Source of the DNA: Hellea sp.
Lineage (GTDB): Bacteria; Pseudomonadota; Alphaproteobacteria; Caulobacterales; Maricaulaceae
Direction: 5' to 3'
DNA: 63,152 bases
Assembly: GCA_020629135.1 (NCBI GenBank)
Contig: JAHDDX010000007.1
Coordinates: forward strand, 1-63,152
Positions 56,506 through 63,152 of this stretch are shown piece by piece. The notes beneath the pieces were generated by a model. The model was given only the letters and a program-made list of their open reading frames with translations. It had not been told where the DNA came from and made no database searches. Each line of letters starts with the position of its first letter. Position 1 is the stretch's first letter. Both the position numbers and the translations under genes were made by a program.

Positions 56506-57626
56506 AGATCGTCAACAACCGCTAGCATCGCGTCAAGCACGGCCCCGCCCAGCTTGGCGCAACGATCCGGTGACCAACCAAATTCGCTATCGGGCAAATC
56601 TGCATTGTCTTTAAACGGCATTTCTAAGGTCATCGACAGACAGTCATAGGTTTCGGCCGTATAATTCGTACACATGGACAGATTGGCTTTGCCGGGCTTG
56701 CTGATTGCATAGCCGTGGCGGGTCTGAAAATCCGGTGATGCCGTTTTATAGGCTTCCAGGAATGCCGTTTGATTGGCTTCCATTTTATCCGACCAAGACG
56801 GCACGCCTTCGGCGCCCGCAATGAAATTATAGGGCAAGGCCTCGTCCCCATGCACATCCAAAACCAAATCCGGGCGATCCGCATTCATGGCTTCTATGGT
56901 GTGATAGACTTCGGGGCTCGATTGGATGGACGCCTTATTCCATTCGCGGTTCAAATTGGCCCCGGCATGGTTGGTCCGTAGATTTCCGTGACGGCTGCCA
57001 TCAGGGTTCATATTGGGAATGATGTGGAAGCGTGCTTTCGTACGCAAGACCCGCGCGACCGGGTCATCATCATCAAGTAACCGTGCCAGAAAGCCTTCCA
57101 TCCACCACTCGGCCATGGTCTCACCAGGGTGCTGACGCGCGATAACCCAAAGGGATTTATCGCCGTCACCGATAGATACACAATCCATAGTTTGACCTTC
57201 AACCGTCGTCCCCAAAACCCGCAGGCTGACGTCTGGATGAGTTGTGACTTCAGCGATCAAATCCGCATGGCGCTCCATGGAATAAGGCGCGAAATAGGCG
57301 TAATAGATATTGTCGAGTTCTGGCGTGTGATGGATGATCAGCTCATCATTTTTATATTCCGCTTCGACACGAAACCAGGTTTCCCGGTCATAGGACGCAC
57401 AAGCCCGGTAGTTTTCCCATCCGCCGATAAAGGCCGCGTCTTTGGCATTTTCGAAATGCATGTGGCAAGTTTTACCTTTGGCGCCGGTCAAACGAAAATA
57501 AAACCACTGATAAAAATCAGAGGCATTGTCTTTGCGAATAGACAACCGAATGTGGGACGGGTCAGAAGCCTCATGCACAATGATATTGCCGCCATCAAAG
57601 GCGCTTGAAATGTGAAGTTCAGTCAT
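56502..57626 (-). CDS. M14 family carboxypeptidase, cytosolic CCP-like
   Basis: The 374-residue protein joins an N-terminal beta-sandwich domain (about residues 1-120) to a zinc carboxypeptidase domain. Zinc ligands are in RQHPGETMAEWW (HxxE, about 165) and in VLDVHGDEALPYNF (His, about 253); NPDGSRHGNLRTNHAG and NLNREW bind substrate. This is the bacterial branch of cytosolic carboxypeptidases (Nna1/CCP), whose eukaryotic members trim tubulin tails; bacterial substrates are unknown. No signal peptide is present. It ends a minus-strand group with NAGS and argE, 75 bases after NAGS. Confidence 0.9.
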   Translation of the reverse strand: MTELHISSAFDGGNIIVHEASDPSHIRLSIRKDNASDFYQWFYFRLTGAKGKTCHMHFENAKDAAFIGGWENYRACASYDRETWFRVEAEYKNDELIIHHTPELDNIYYAYFAPYSMERHADLIAEVTTHPDVSLRVLGTTVEGQTMDCVSIGDGDKSLWVIARQHPGETMAEWWMEGFLARLLDDDDPVARVLRTKARFHIIPNMNPDGSRHGNLRTNHAGANLNREWNKASIQSSPEVYHTIEAMNADRPDLVLDVHGDEALPYNFIAGAEGVPSWSDKMEANQTAFLEAYKTASPDFQTRHGYAISKPGKANLSMCTNYTAETYDCLSMTLEMPFKDNADLPDSEFGWSPDRCAKLGGAVLDAMLAVVDDL

Positions 57627-57701
57627 GGTTTATCCTGTTTATTATCTAGGCGACTGAAGCTCCCACGACTCCATCCGGCACAATTTATTCGCGCTATATA
57701 T

Positions 57702-58877
57702 TTATAAAAGCGTGCCTTGTGTAGGGGAATTTTGCGGTAAAAAATCTTCTGGCGCATGGGACGCCGCAAATATCGCATGAGACAGGCTGCGCATGGGAAT
57801 GCCCTGCCAGAAGACCCGCCAATCGCCATTGACCTGCATGCCGTCACATTCGCGCATATACCATTCGTTGAACGGATTGTTACGGCGTGATCGCCAGAAA
57901 AATTTATCTTCGACTTGGCAGAGTTTTAACCAGATATCGCGTGCCAGACCCTCGCCGCGCGCTTCCTGAGTGACCCAGAATTTGCTCAGATAAGGCATAT
58001 CCTCCATGACGGTCACAAAGGCGCCGCCGCGAAAGTCTTTTTCGACAAATATTGTACGAATAGGCTGATGCCAGAAATTAGGTTTGAGATAACGACCAAA
58101 AGCTTCTTCTATCGATGTCGTCAATCGTTTGCGATCCACATTCATGATGTCATCATAGACCAGCACTTCGGCGGCCGGACGCAGTAAAGTCCCCGACCCT
58201 TTGACGGTAAAAAGCTCCGCCAGCAAATTCAACGGCGACGCGATGACATAAACTGTTTCATGTTCCAAATGCGCAGAGAGCTCTTTGGCGTGGGCAAGAA
58301 ACCGCGTTTGGCCCGGCGTAAGTTGATCCACGTCAATAAAATTAGAGGGATCGTCTATGTCAATAATGGGAACGCGGCGTCCATGCCGATTAATACCCCC
58401 GGATGGCTGTAGGAAAATGATCTTGGACGGTCTGAGTTTTTTCGCCAGCATGGACAGGCCGTAACGCTCCCCCTGCTCGGTTAGCTCAAGAATAGGAATC
58501 CGCCCACGTCGGGCTTTACTTTCGATTTCAGGGATCAGCCCATAAGACGCGGTGTTCAGTTTGGCGGCGCGCACCGAAACGGATTCGAGCTCCTTATAGA
58601 GACGCTGGCTTTGAAAACGCACACTGGTCCGGTCTTCATCCAGAGCGCCGACCAATAAGATCGGTGACAATCCTAAATCAGAAAGAATGCGTATATTGCT
58701 GATCAAAGATTCGAGTAGCGGATTTTTCAGACAACGCGGGTCCAGAACAATCAATGCAAAGCGGGCTGCGTCCCGAGATTTAAACAGATTGGCATAAAAT
58801 TCAGCTTCGCGAACCGCCCCAACGGCTGAGAGAGACCGCAAGACGACATTGCGAATTTTATTAGCGTCCGCGTTCAT
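57702..58877 (-). CDS. Vertebrate-like N-acetylglutamate synthase with degenerate kinase domain
   Basis: The 391-residue protein has an N-terminal amino-acid-kinase fold (about residues 1-230) and a C-terminal GNAT domain (about 240-385) with KFWVTQEARGEGLARDIW, FFWRSRRNNPFNEWY and WRVFWQG, the signature of vertebrate-like NAGS and of Maricaulis NAGS/K. In the kinase part the glycine loop expected as VIKVGG reads LIVLDP, and the VHGxGP loop reads VGALDE, so kinase activity is probably lost. The protein should acetylate glutamate with acetyl-CoA to begin arginine synthesis. It overlaps argE by four bases. Confidence 0.88.
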   Translation of the reverse strand: MNADANKIRNVVLRSLSAVGAVREAEFYANLFKSRDAARFALIVLDPRCLKNPLLESLISNIRILSDLGLSPILLVGALDEDRTSVRFQSQRLYKELESVSVRAAKLNTASYGLIPEIESKARRGRIPILELTEQGERYGLSMLAKKLRPSKIIFLQPSGGINRHGRRVPIIDIDDPSNFIDVDQLTPGQTRFLAHAKELSAHLEHETVYVIASPLNLLAELFTVKGSGTLLRPAAEVLVYDDIMNVDRKRLTTSIEEAFGRYLKPNFWHQPIRTIFVEKDFRGGAFVTVMEDMPYLSKFWVTQEARGEGLARDIWLKLCQVEDKFFWRSRRNNPFNEWYMRECDGMQVNGDWRVFWQGIPMRSLSHAIFAASHAPEDFLPQNSPTQGTLL

Positions 58878-59917
58878 GAACCGTCCAAGGCTCTCGCATA
58901 AACCTCTATGGCCTTCGCCAAATGGGCCCGACTAACATATTCATCCGGTTTATGCGCCTGATCAATATCGCCTGGGCCGAACACCACGGCATTCACACCG
59001 GCGTCGCTCAGCAATGCGGCCTCCGTCCAATATTGCAAATTGATCGGATCATATTGATCGGCAAATACTGATTTGAACGCACCAACATTTTGACTTTCAA
59101 ACGGTAGTAGAGACACCAGCCGGTCCAAGGCTTGATCCGGCACGACCTTCTCAGCGATCGCTCTTATATCCGCTTCGCGCTGATCGACGGAATCTCCCGG
59201 TGGCGGGCGCATGGAAAACTTCAGAACGGCCGTTGTCGGGATTACATTATAGGACCCATCGCAACTGATCTCGCCAATATTGGTGCAAAGCCCCTGATAA
59301 GGCGCTTCGCCAAACGTTTTATGTTGCTCACCATAGCCCCCGATCGCGGCGGCCAGACGTGAGGCTTTCAACAAAGGAGCTTCTGTGATGTCGGCCAATG
59401 AGGAATGCCCGCCCGGCCCTTCAAACGTCGTAGTGAAGGCGATGATACCGCGGTGGCGTTGACCGACCTTGCACCCTGTTGGCTCACAAATAATGGCCAT
59501 GGGCGCGTCGGCATAATGACCCCGATTGATCACTTCGGGCATGACCTCGCTGCCATGTTCCTCGTCACCGGAAAACAACACGGCGACATTTTCCGGTTTA
59601 ACCTTTTCCATAGCCCCAAGAATACAAGCAGCAGCCCCTTTGATATCACTGGCGCCGAGCCCCACCAGATTGTCCCCTTTCAAAGTCAATATCAAGGGAT
59701 CAGATGTCCAGCCTTCGCCGCTCGGAACGGTATCGATATGGACATTGAGAAGAATTTTTGGTGTGCCCCAGACGGCCAGGGTATACCCGCTATCAGGTTT
59801 GCCGCGAGACCGTTTGACAGTTTCACATATAAGCTGATCAGGGTTATGCGTCCCCAGTGCTCCCGCCAAAAATCGAGCACAGGCAATTTCGTCACCCGTG
59901 CCGTTACGAGTGTCCAT
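58874..59917 (-). CDS. argE: Acetylornithine deacetylase (ArgE, M20 family), N-terminus uncertain
   Basis: This M20 enzyme should deacetylate N-acetylornithine. It keeps all metal ligands: NVHIDTVP, GASDIKGAAA, SGDEEHGSE and AHKPDEYVS. The ATG at 59917 gives 347 residues but removes the usual first helix. The frame stays open upstream to about 59991 and reads as good family sequence (IEALNSAISWLEKLVAMDTRN) without any ATG, GTG or TTG. One extra G in GGGG (59976-59973) would link it to an ATG at 60033. It may thus be longer than given. It is the first gene of argE-NAGS. Confidence 0.85.
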   Translation of the reverse strand: MDTRNGTGDEIACARFLAGALGTHNPDQLICETVKRSRGKPDSGYTLAVWGTPKILLNVHIDTVPSGEGWTSDPLILTLKGDNLVGLGASDIKGAAACILGAMEKVKPENVAVLFSGDEEHGSEVMPEVINRGHYADAPMAIICEPTGCKVGQRHRGIIAFTTTFEGPGGHSSLADITEAPLLKASRLAAAIGGYGEQHKTFGEAPYQGLCTNIGEISCDGSYNVIPTTAVLKFSMRPPPGDSVDQREADIRAIAEKVVPDQALDRLVSLLPFESQNVGAFKSVFADQYDPINLQYWTEAALLSDAGVNAVVFGPGDIDQAHKPDEYVSRAHLAKAIEVYARALDGS

Positions 59918-60101
59918 GGCAACAAGCTTTTCCAGCCAAGAAATCGCTGAATTCAGAGCTTCGATATCTATTCCCCAATTGTCTTGAACGCCAGATTGGG
60001 CCTATCCGGAACGATCACCAATTTAAGGGCCATTTCAAATCATACTGTGACCGGGAATGCAAGATGTCTTAAAACTTGAAAGCCCATTCCAATGTTAATC
60101 T

Positions 60102-60734
60102 TTAATCCTCATTTTCCAATGTATGGGTAACCGCATTCACAATAATATGCATTTGAGCACGCACATCTTTAATAGGTTGCATTAGAAACCCATCGGCGAC
60201 TGCCATCGTCACAATACCATGAATAGAGGCCCATAAAGCCCGGGCGTGGGCATGCCGATTGGCATCATTTTTACCGCCGGGAAAATCAGAAATCGCGTCC
60301 TCAATTACTTTAAACAAAGCAAGTTCCTTATCGACATACCATTTGGGCGGCGCCTCAGTTCTAGAACGATTGAAAGATAAAACGGCTAGCCAGCGCGTTT
60401 GATGGCTTTCCACATACTCGAGATAGGCATCCGCTAGGTCATGCAATCTTTCGCGCTGGGTTTTATTCGCGATGATCGCCTTTTCCAGGGTCGTTGCCAC
60501 GACATTGTGCAACTCATCATAAGTCTTCCCATTCACTATACGGATCAACGCATTCTGATCTTCAAACATGTTGTAAATTGACCCCACGGATACGCCTGCG
60601 CGTTTGGCAACTTGACGTAATTTTACGCCTTCAAGCCCCAAAGCCGTCATAGCTTTTGTTGCAGCGTCGATCACATGTTGCCGAATTTCATCATCCATCT
60701 TTCTGCGTTTTCGTACATTTTCTGTTTCCGGCAT
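60102..60734 (-). CDS. TetR family repressor, divergent from the PspA operon
   Basis: A 210-residue regulator. The N-terminal TetR helix-turn-helix is at about residues 15-60 (LRQVAKRAGVSVGSIYNMFEDQNAL), and the C-terminal ligand domain has the WHG-type WASIHGIVTMAVADGF (about 166). An ATG at 60734 with GAGG upstream is preferred over a TTG at 60746. Four near-identical palindromes TGAACAxxGTTCA lie between this gene and PspA, one across its own predicted promoter, so it should repress itself and the divergent operon until a ligand, perhaps an acyl or membrane-active compound, binds. Confidence 0.92.
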   Translation of the reverse strand: MPETENVRKRRKMDDEIRQHVIDAATKAMTALGLEGVKLRQVAKRAGVSVGSIYNMFEDQNALIRIVNGKTYDELHNVVATTLEKAIIANKTQRERLHDLADAYLEYVESHQTRWLAVLSFNRSRTEAPPKWYVDKELALFKVIEDAISDFPGGKNDANRHAHARALWASIHGIVTMAVADGFLMQPIKDVRAQMHIIVNAVTHTLENED

Positions 60735-60772
60735 ATGGAACCTCAAAAAAAAGCGAAAAAAAATTTCCTTGT

Positions 60773-60801
60773 TTTATAACAGCTTAATGAACAATGTTCA
60801 A
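60773..60801 (-). promoter_or_regulatory. Predicted promoter of the TetR gene
   Basis: On the minus strand, TTGAAC (60801-60796) and TATAAA (60778-60773) lie 17 bases apart. The first operator (60788-60800) covers the -35 and most of the spacer, fitting autorepression. Confidence 0.6.
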
Positions 60802-60876
60802 TATTTTCATGAACATCGTTCATTTTTTTCTTGAACAGCGTTCACGAATATGCACCTTACCAATGAACAGCGTTCA
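60788..60876. promoter_or_regulatory. Four phased TetR operators
   Basis: Thirteen-base palindromes TGAACAATGTTCA (60788-60800), TGAACATCGTTCA (60810-60822), TGAACAGCGTTCA (60832-60844) and the same again (60864-60876). Starts are 22, 22 and 32 bases apart, close to two, two and three helical turns, so all four face the same side of the DNA. The last one ends 15 bases before the PspA start codon, overlapping the probable transcript leader. Confidence 0.85.
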
Positions 60877-60891
60877 CGAAAGGAGGCATAT

Positions 60892-61581
60892 ATGTTCAAA
60901 ACTGTGAGAACTGTCTTTTGGGGCAAATTAGGTCGTGCCGAACAAGCCTATGAAACTCAAAATGCAACCATCATCATCGAGCAAAAAATTAGAGAGGCAG
61001 AATCCGGCCACACAATGGCTAAACGGGGTCTCGCCTCTTTGATTGCTCGGTGTAAAACGGAAGAAAAAGCGCTCAAGGTGATTAACAACCGAATTTCTGA
61101 TCTAGATAAGCGTATTCAGGCCGCAATCGATGCAAAGAAGGACAAATTAGCTCTCGAAGCCGCTCAGTTACTGGCCGATCTCGAGAATGAACGCTCGGTC
61201 AGGCAGAACGCTTTAAACACCTCAACGGAAAAAGCAGATCGCATCCGATTGAATATTGAAAAAACTCATCGCCGGATCATTGACCTACAACAAGGTCTGC
61301 TTACTGCGCAGTCCATCGAAGCCGAGCGTAATACGATTGTCCGAATGAAAGGCGATGTGTCCGCAAACAGCGCGATTTCAGAAGGGGAAGCCGTACTGAA
61401 GCGCCTGGTCAATTCAGATGATCCGATCATAGCGATAGAAGCCTATGAAGAGATCGAAGCCGGTCTTTCCGGTGAAGATGTCATGGACCGCCTTTCTGAT
61501 GCGGGCTTTGGAGCCCCTTTGAAAGTCCGGGCAGATGATGTCTTGGCGCGGTTCAAACCGTCAAATCCCCCCAAATCCTAA
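60892..61581 (+). CDS. PspA/IM30 family membrane-stress protein
   Basis: A 229-residue, almost wholly alpha-helical coiled-coil protein with the PspA/IM30 layout: an N-terminal amphipathic helix (MFKTVRTVFWGKLGRAEQAY) and long heptad stretches (about residues 35-150), then a C-terminal helical part. PspA/IM30 proteins bind stressed inner membranes as ESCRT-III-like polymers. The start at 60892 has AAAGGAGG seven bases upstream. The usual partners PspF, PspB and PspC are absent; instead it leads an operon with YiaAB and a sterol desaturase under TetR control. Confidence 0.85.
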   Translation: MFKTVRTVFWGKLGRAEQAYETQNATIIIEQKIREAESGHTMAKRGLASLIARCKTEEKALKVINNRISDLDKRIQAAIDAKKDKLALEAAQLLADLENERSVRQNALNTSTEKADRIRLNIEKTHRRIIDLQQGLLTAQSIEAERNTIVRMKGDVSANSAISEGEAVLKRLVNSDDPIIAIEAYEEIEAGLSGEDVMDRLSDAGFGAPLKVRADDVLARFKPSNPPKS

Positions 61582-61610
61582 TTCCAGTCTTATCAACAAA
61601 GGAGATTATT

Positions 61611-61874
61611 ATGCTGGATCATTCGAAAACCTGGATCAACTTTAACTATGTCTGTGTCATCGTAGCCTATATTATGCTGGCTATGTCGCTATGGCTGATG
61701 CCGGTAAATCTGGCGACCAAGGGCTATCTTGGCATGGGCATCGTGTTTCTAAGTGGATCGCTCGTTACCCTTGTAAAAACACTTCACGATTTACGCTTGC
61801 AAAGCGAAACAACGCACAAAATTGAGCGTGCGCGTCAAGACAAGCTTTTGCAGGAATTTGCTTCAACCGCCTAA
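61611..61874 (+). CDS. YiaA/YiaB-like two-helix inner membrane protein
   Basis: An 87-residue protein with two membrane helices (about residues 12-32 and 40-59) and a C-terminal amphipathic charged tail. LVTLVKTLHDLRLQSET matches the conserved KTxRD-type end of YiaA/YiaB domains. Function is unknown, but YiaAB is encoded next to PspA in several proteobacteria (recalled, not checked), which suggests a membrane partner. AAAGGAG lies 6-7 bases ahead of the start. A perfect hairpin follows. Confidence 0.8.
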   Translation: MLDHSKTWINFNYVCVIVAYIMLAMSLWLMPVNLATKGYLGMGIVFLSGSLVTLVKTLHDLRLQSETTHKIERARQDKLLQEFASTA

Positions 61875-61876
61875 CT

Positions 61877-61898
61877 TTGCGCCCCTTCGGGGGCGCAA
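61877..61898 (+). terminator. UUCG hairpin without T-run between YiaAB and sterol desaturase genes
   Basis: Nine perfect base pairs, TTGCGCCCC and GGGGCGCAA, close on the very stable TTCG tetraloop. No T-run follows, so it is more likely a partial stop, an RNA-stabilising element, or a means of lowering expression of the last gene. It starts two bases after the YiaAB stop. Confidence 0.6.
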
Positions 61899-61920
61899 CT
61901 CAATTCCTCGGGAGGGAATC

Positions 61921-63036
61921 ATGTCTAAATTATTACCGAAAATACCACAGGGAAAAATCGAGTTCGGCGAAGGCCGCCTAAGCGCATATCTCAGTTTCTT
62001 ACTGGGCAGTTTGGGGCTACTTGGCGTCTTGGCCTTTATGTTTCCATCTATGCTAACAACGCCGGATCTTAGGAATGCCTATTCACCCGAACTAATGCGT
62101 ATTTTCCTCGCAGGCGGCCTGGTTTTATCCGCTGGACTTGGGAGCTTCGCCATCGCTCAAAATGTTGAAAGGCGGTATGCTTGGGGTGGTTTAACTTTGA
62201 CTTTGATCGCACTAGCATTTGGCGGCTCCAATGTGCCCGCAGGTCAGATCAATCCAGGTTCAATTTATGTCGGCGTCGACTGGTTGATCATAGGATTGCT
62301 GTCAACCAGTGTCCTGTTTGTAGGTTTAGAAAAACTGTCCCCATTGCGACGCGAACAACCCGTTTTGCGTGAAGACTGGTTATTGGATATGAAGCATTTT
62401 GTATTCAATCACCTACTCATTGGTTTTTTCTTATTCATAGCCAATTTCTTCGTTCATCAATGTTTCGGCTGGTTAGAGATTCCAAAACTTGCACAATCAA
62501 TCGGAACCTTGCCAGGTTGGGCACAGTTCTTACTTTTGGTCACTACGATCGATTTCGTTCAATATTGGGTACATCGGCTGTATCATGAACACCCCTGGTT
62601 CTGGAAAATTCATTCTGTGCATCACAGCACTGAAACCATGGACTGGCTAGCAAGCTCTCGTCTGAATTTCATGGAACCGGCTATTACGCGGTCACTGGGC
62701 CTGTTGATGATATCAACCTTAGGCTTCGAGTTAGGCCCGGTTAACGCCTATCTGATATTTGTAGGCTTTCATGCGACTTTCATTCACGCTAACGTCAATT
62801 GGGACTTATCCAAGATCGAAAAAATATTCGTTACGCCCAAATATCATCATTGGCACCATGCTGATGCACCTGAAGCTATCAACAAAAACTATGCTGTCTA
62901 CCTGTCATTCATCGATCGAATGTTCGGCACTCAATACAACCCGGGCGAATGGCCCAATGGTTACGGCGTTCTTAATGGAAAACCACCAAGCTCCCTCCTT
63001 AAGCAACAATTACACCCTTTCGTAAAAGTTGCTTAG
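61921..63036 (+). CDS. Sterol desaturase/fatty acid hydroxylase family protein
   Basis: A 371-residue di-iron membrane enzyme of the fatty acid hydroxylase superfamily. It has about six membrane helices and the histidine boxes HRLYHEH (about residue 219), HSVHHS (about 233) and YHHWHH (about 312). The family hydroxylates or desaturates lipids, such as fatty acids, sterols or hopanoid-like substrates; the exact one is unknown. The N-terminal extension of about 130 residues is hydrophobic. A GGGAGGG site and ATG at 61921 set the start. It is the last gene of the TetR-controlled operon and has a terminator. Confidence 0.9.
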   Translation: MSKLLPKIPQGKIEFGEGRLSAYLSFLLGSLGLLGVLAFMFPSMLTTPDLRNAYSPELMRIFLAGGLVLSAGLGSFAIAQNVERRYAWGGLTLTLIALAFGGSNVPAGQINPGSIYVGVDWLIIGLLSTSVLFVGLEKLSPLRREQPVLREDWLLDMKHFVFNHLLIGFFLFIANFFVHQCFGWLEIPKLAQSIGTLPGWAQFLLLVTTIDFVQYWVHRLYHEHPWFWKIHSVHHSTETMDWLASSRLNFMEPAITRSLGLLMISTLGFELGPVNAYLIFVGFHATFIHANVNWDLSKIEKIFVTPKYHHWHHADAPEAINKNYAVYLSFIDRMFGTQYNPGEWPNGYGVLNGKPPSSLLKQQLHPFVKVA

Positions 63037-63044
63037 ATCTAAAG

Positions 63045-63068
63045 CGCCCCTTTGGGGGCGTTTTTTTT
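63045..63068 (+). terminator. Intrinsic terminator of the PspA operon
   Basis: Arms CGCCCC and GGGGCG with a TTTG loop (63045-63060), then eight T (63061-63068), 8 bases past the desaturase stop. Confidence 0.92.
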
Positions 63069-63077
63069 ATTGGAATC

Positions 63078-63152
63078 TTAGGTCTTAATCCCTATATGTA
63101 GCGGGCTGGCTTGCCAGCTATGACGATAAACGCGCATGTAATAAGCGGACTG
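63078..63152 (-). CDS. Possible C-terminal end of a minus-strand gene
   Basis: An open minus-strand frame runs from the right edge to a TAA at 63080-63078 and would end YRHSWQASPLHIGIKT. Only about 24 codons are visible, too few to distinguish from chance, and no family is recognised. It is listed because it converges neatly on the terminator of the PspA operon. Confidence 0.2.
   Translation of the reverse strand, partial: QSAYYMRVYRHSWQASPLHIGIKT

Noticed and set aside
59968-60033. Small 21-codon gene upstream of argE
   Set aside because: More simply explained as the separated N-terminus of argE or chance; no ribosome site and no stand-alone family resemblance.

Overview
The window looks like a chromosomal segment of an alphaproteobacterium close to the Maricaulales/Hyphomonadales (Maricaulis, Hellea or Robiginitomaculum type). 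The evidence is gene order and a few diagnostic characters: serS-surE-pcm, coaD-cyclophilin-cyclophilin-queA-tgt and yfgM-bamB-der blocks, a DUF2336 protein, a vertebrate-like N-acetylglutamate synthase of the Maricaulis type, and a tRNA-His with no G-1 but with U72 and A73, the form known from Caulobacter relatives. Base composition is about 50% GC by eye. No phage, transposase, rRNA or CRISPR array was seen. Most of the window is housekeeping or core metabolism, densely packed, with many 1-4 base overlaps between neighbouring genes.

Layout. 1-5.7 kb: start of a 2Fe-2S oxidoreductase subunit, a SUMF1-fold secreted protein, a MaoC hydratase and a class II aldolase, an old-yellow-enzyme reductase, a self-regulated XRE/membrane protein pair with two operators, and a PhoD-like lipoprotein. 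5.8-14.4 kb: a FAN1 nuclease fused to a DnaQ-like exonuclease, then a minus-strand run panB-yfgM-bamB-der-M1 peptidase. 14.6-22.8 kb: a MddA-like methyltransferase, an acyl-CoA dehydrogenase, a lipoprotein cytochrome c, nadK, DUF2336, a sodium/solute symporter, tRNA-His and an M48 protease. 22.9-32.4 kb: a large AsmA protein with internal repeats, phenylalanine hydroxylase, and an arginine succinyltransferase operon (M20 hydrolase-astA-astD-astB). 32.4-44 kb: an OmpA protein with a cysteine repeat array, tRNA-Lys, the queuosine genes, two cyclophilins and coaD, then an AT-richer MBOAT/AlgJ pair wedged before gyrA. 44-54 kb: DUF2330/RnfD-like pair, GFA protein, thiS-thiG, accB-accC, a LuxR-VOC fusion, and serS-surE-pcm. 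54-60 kb: thyA, PlsC, TM2, an M14 carboxypeptidase, NAGS and argE. 60-63 kb: a TetR regulator divergent from PspA-YiaAB-sterol desaturase.

How the genes connect. Arginine appears twice: NAGS and ArgE for synthesis, and AstA/D/B plus an M20 peptidase for breakdown, where the M20 enzyme is a candidate stand-in for the missing AstE. Envelope biology is prominent: BamB, YfgM, AsmA, OmpA, PlsC, AlgI/AlgJ-like acetylation, PspA.

The most promising unexplained system is at 60.1-63.1 kb: a TetR repressor facing a membrane-stress operon (PspA, YiaAB, a fatty acid hydroxylase/sterol desaturase), with four near-identical palindromes spaced 22, 22 and 32 bases apart in the shared promoter region. Other points of interest are the FAN1-DnaQ fusion, a tRNA-guanine transglycosylase lacking two of its three zinc cysteines, the degenerate kinase domain of the NAGS, and the OmpA cysteine repeats. 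Two genes (FAN1-DnaQ and argE) lack a normal start, and each would be repaired by one added base in a homopolymer, which may mean assembly errors. All function calls rest on motifs read by eye; no database search was run.
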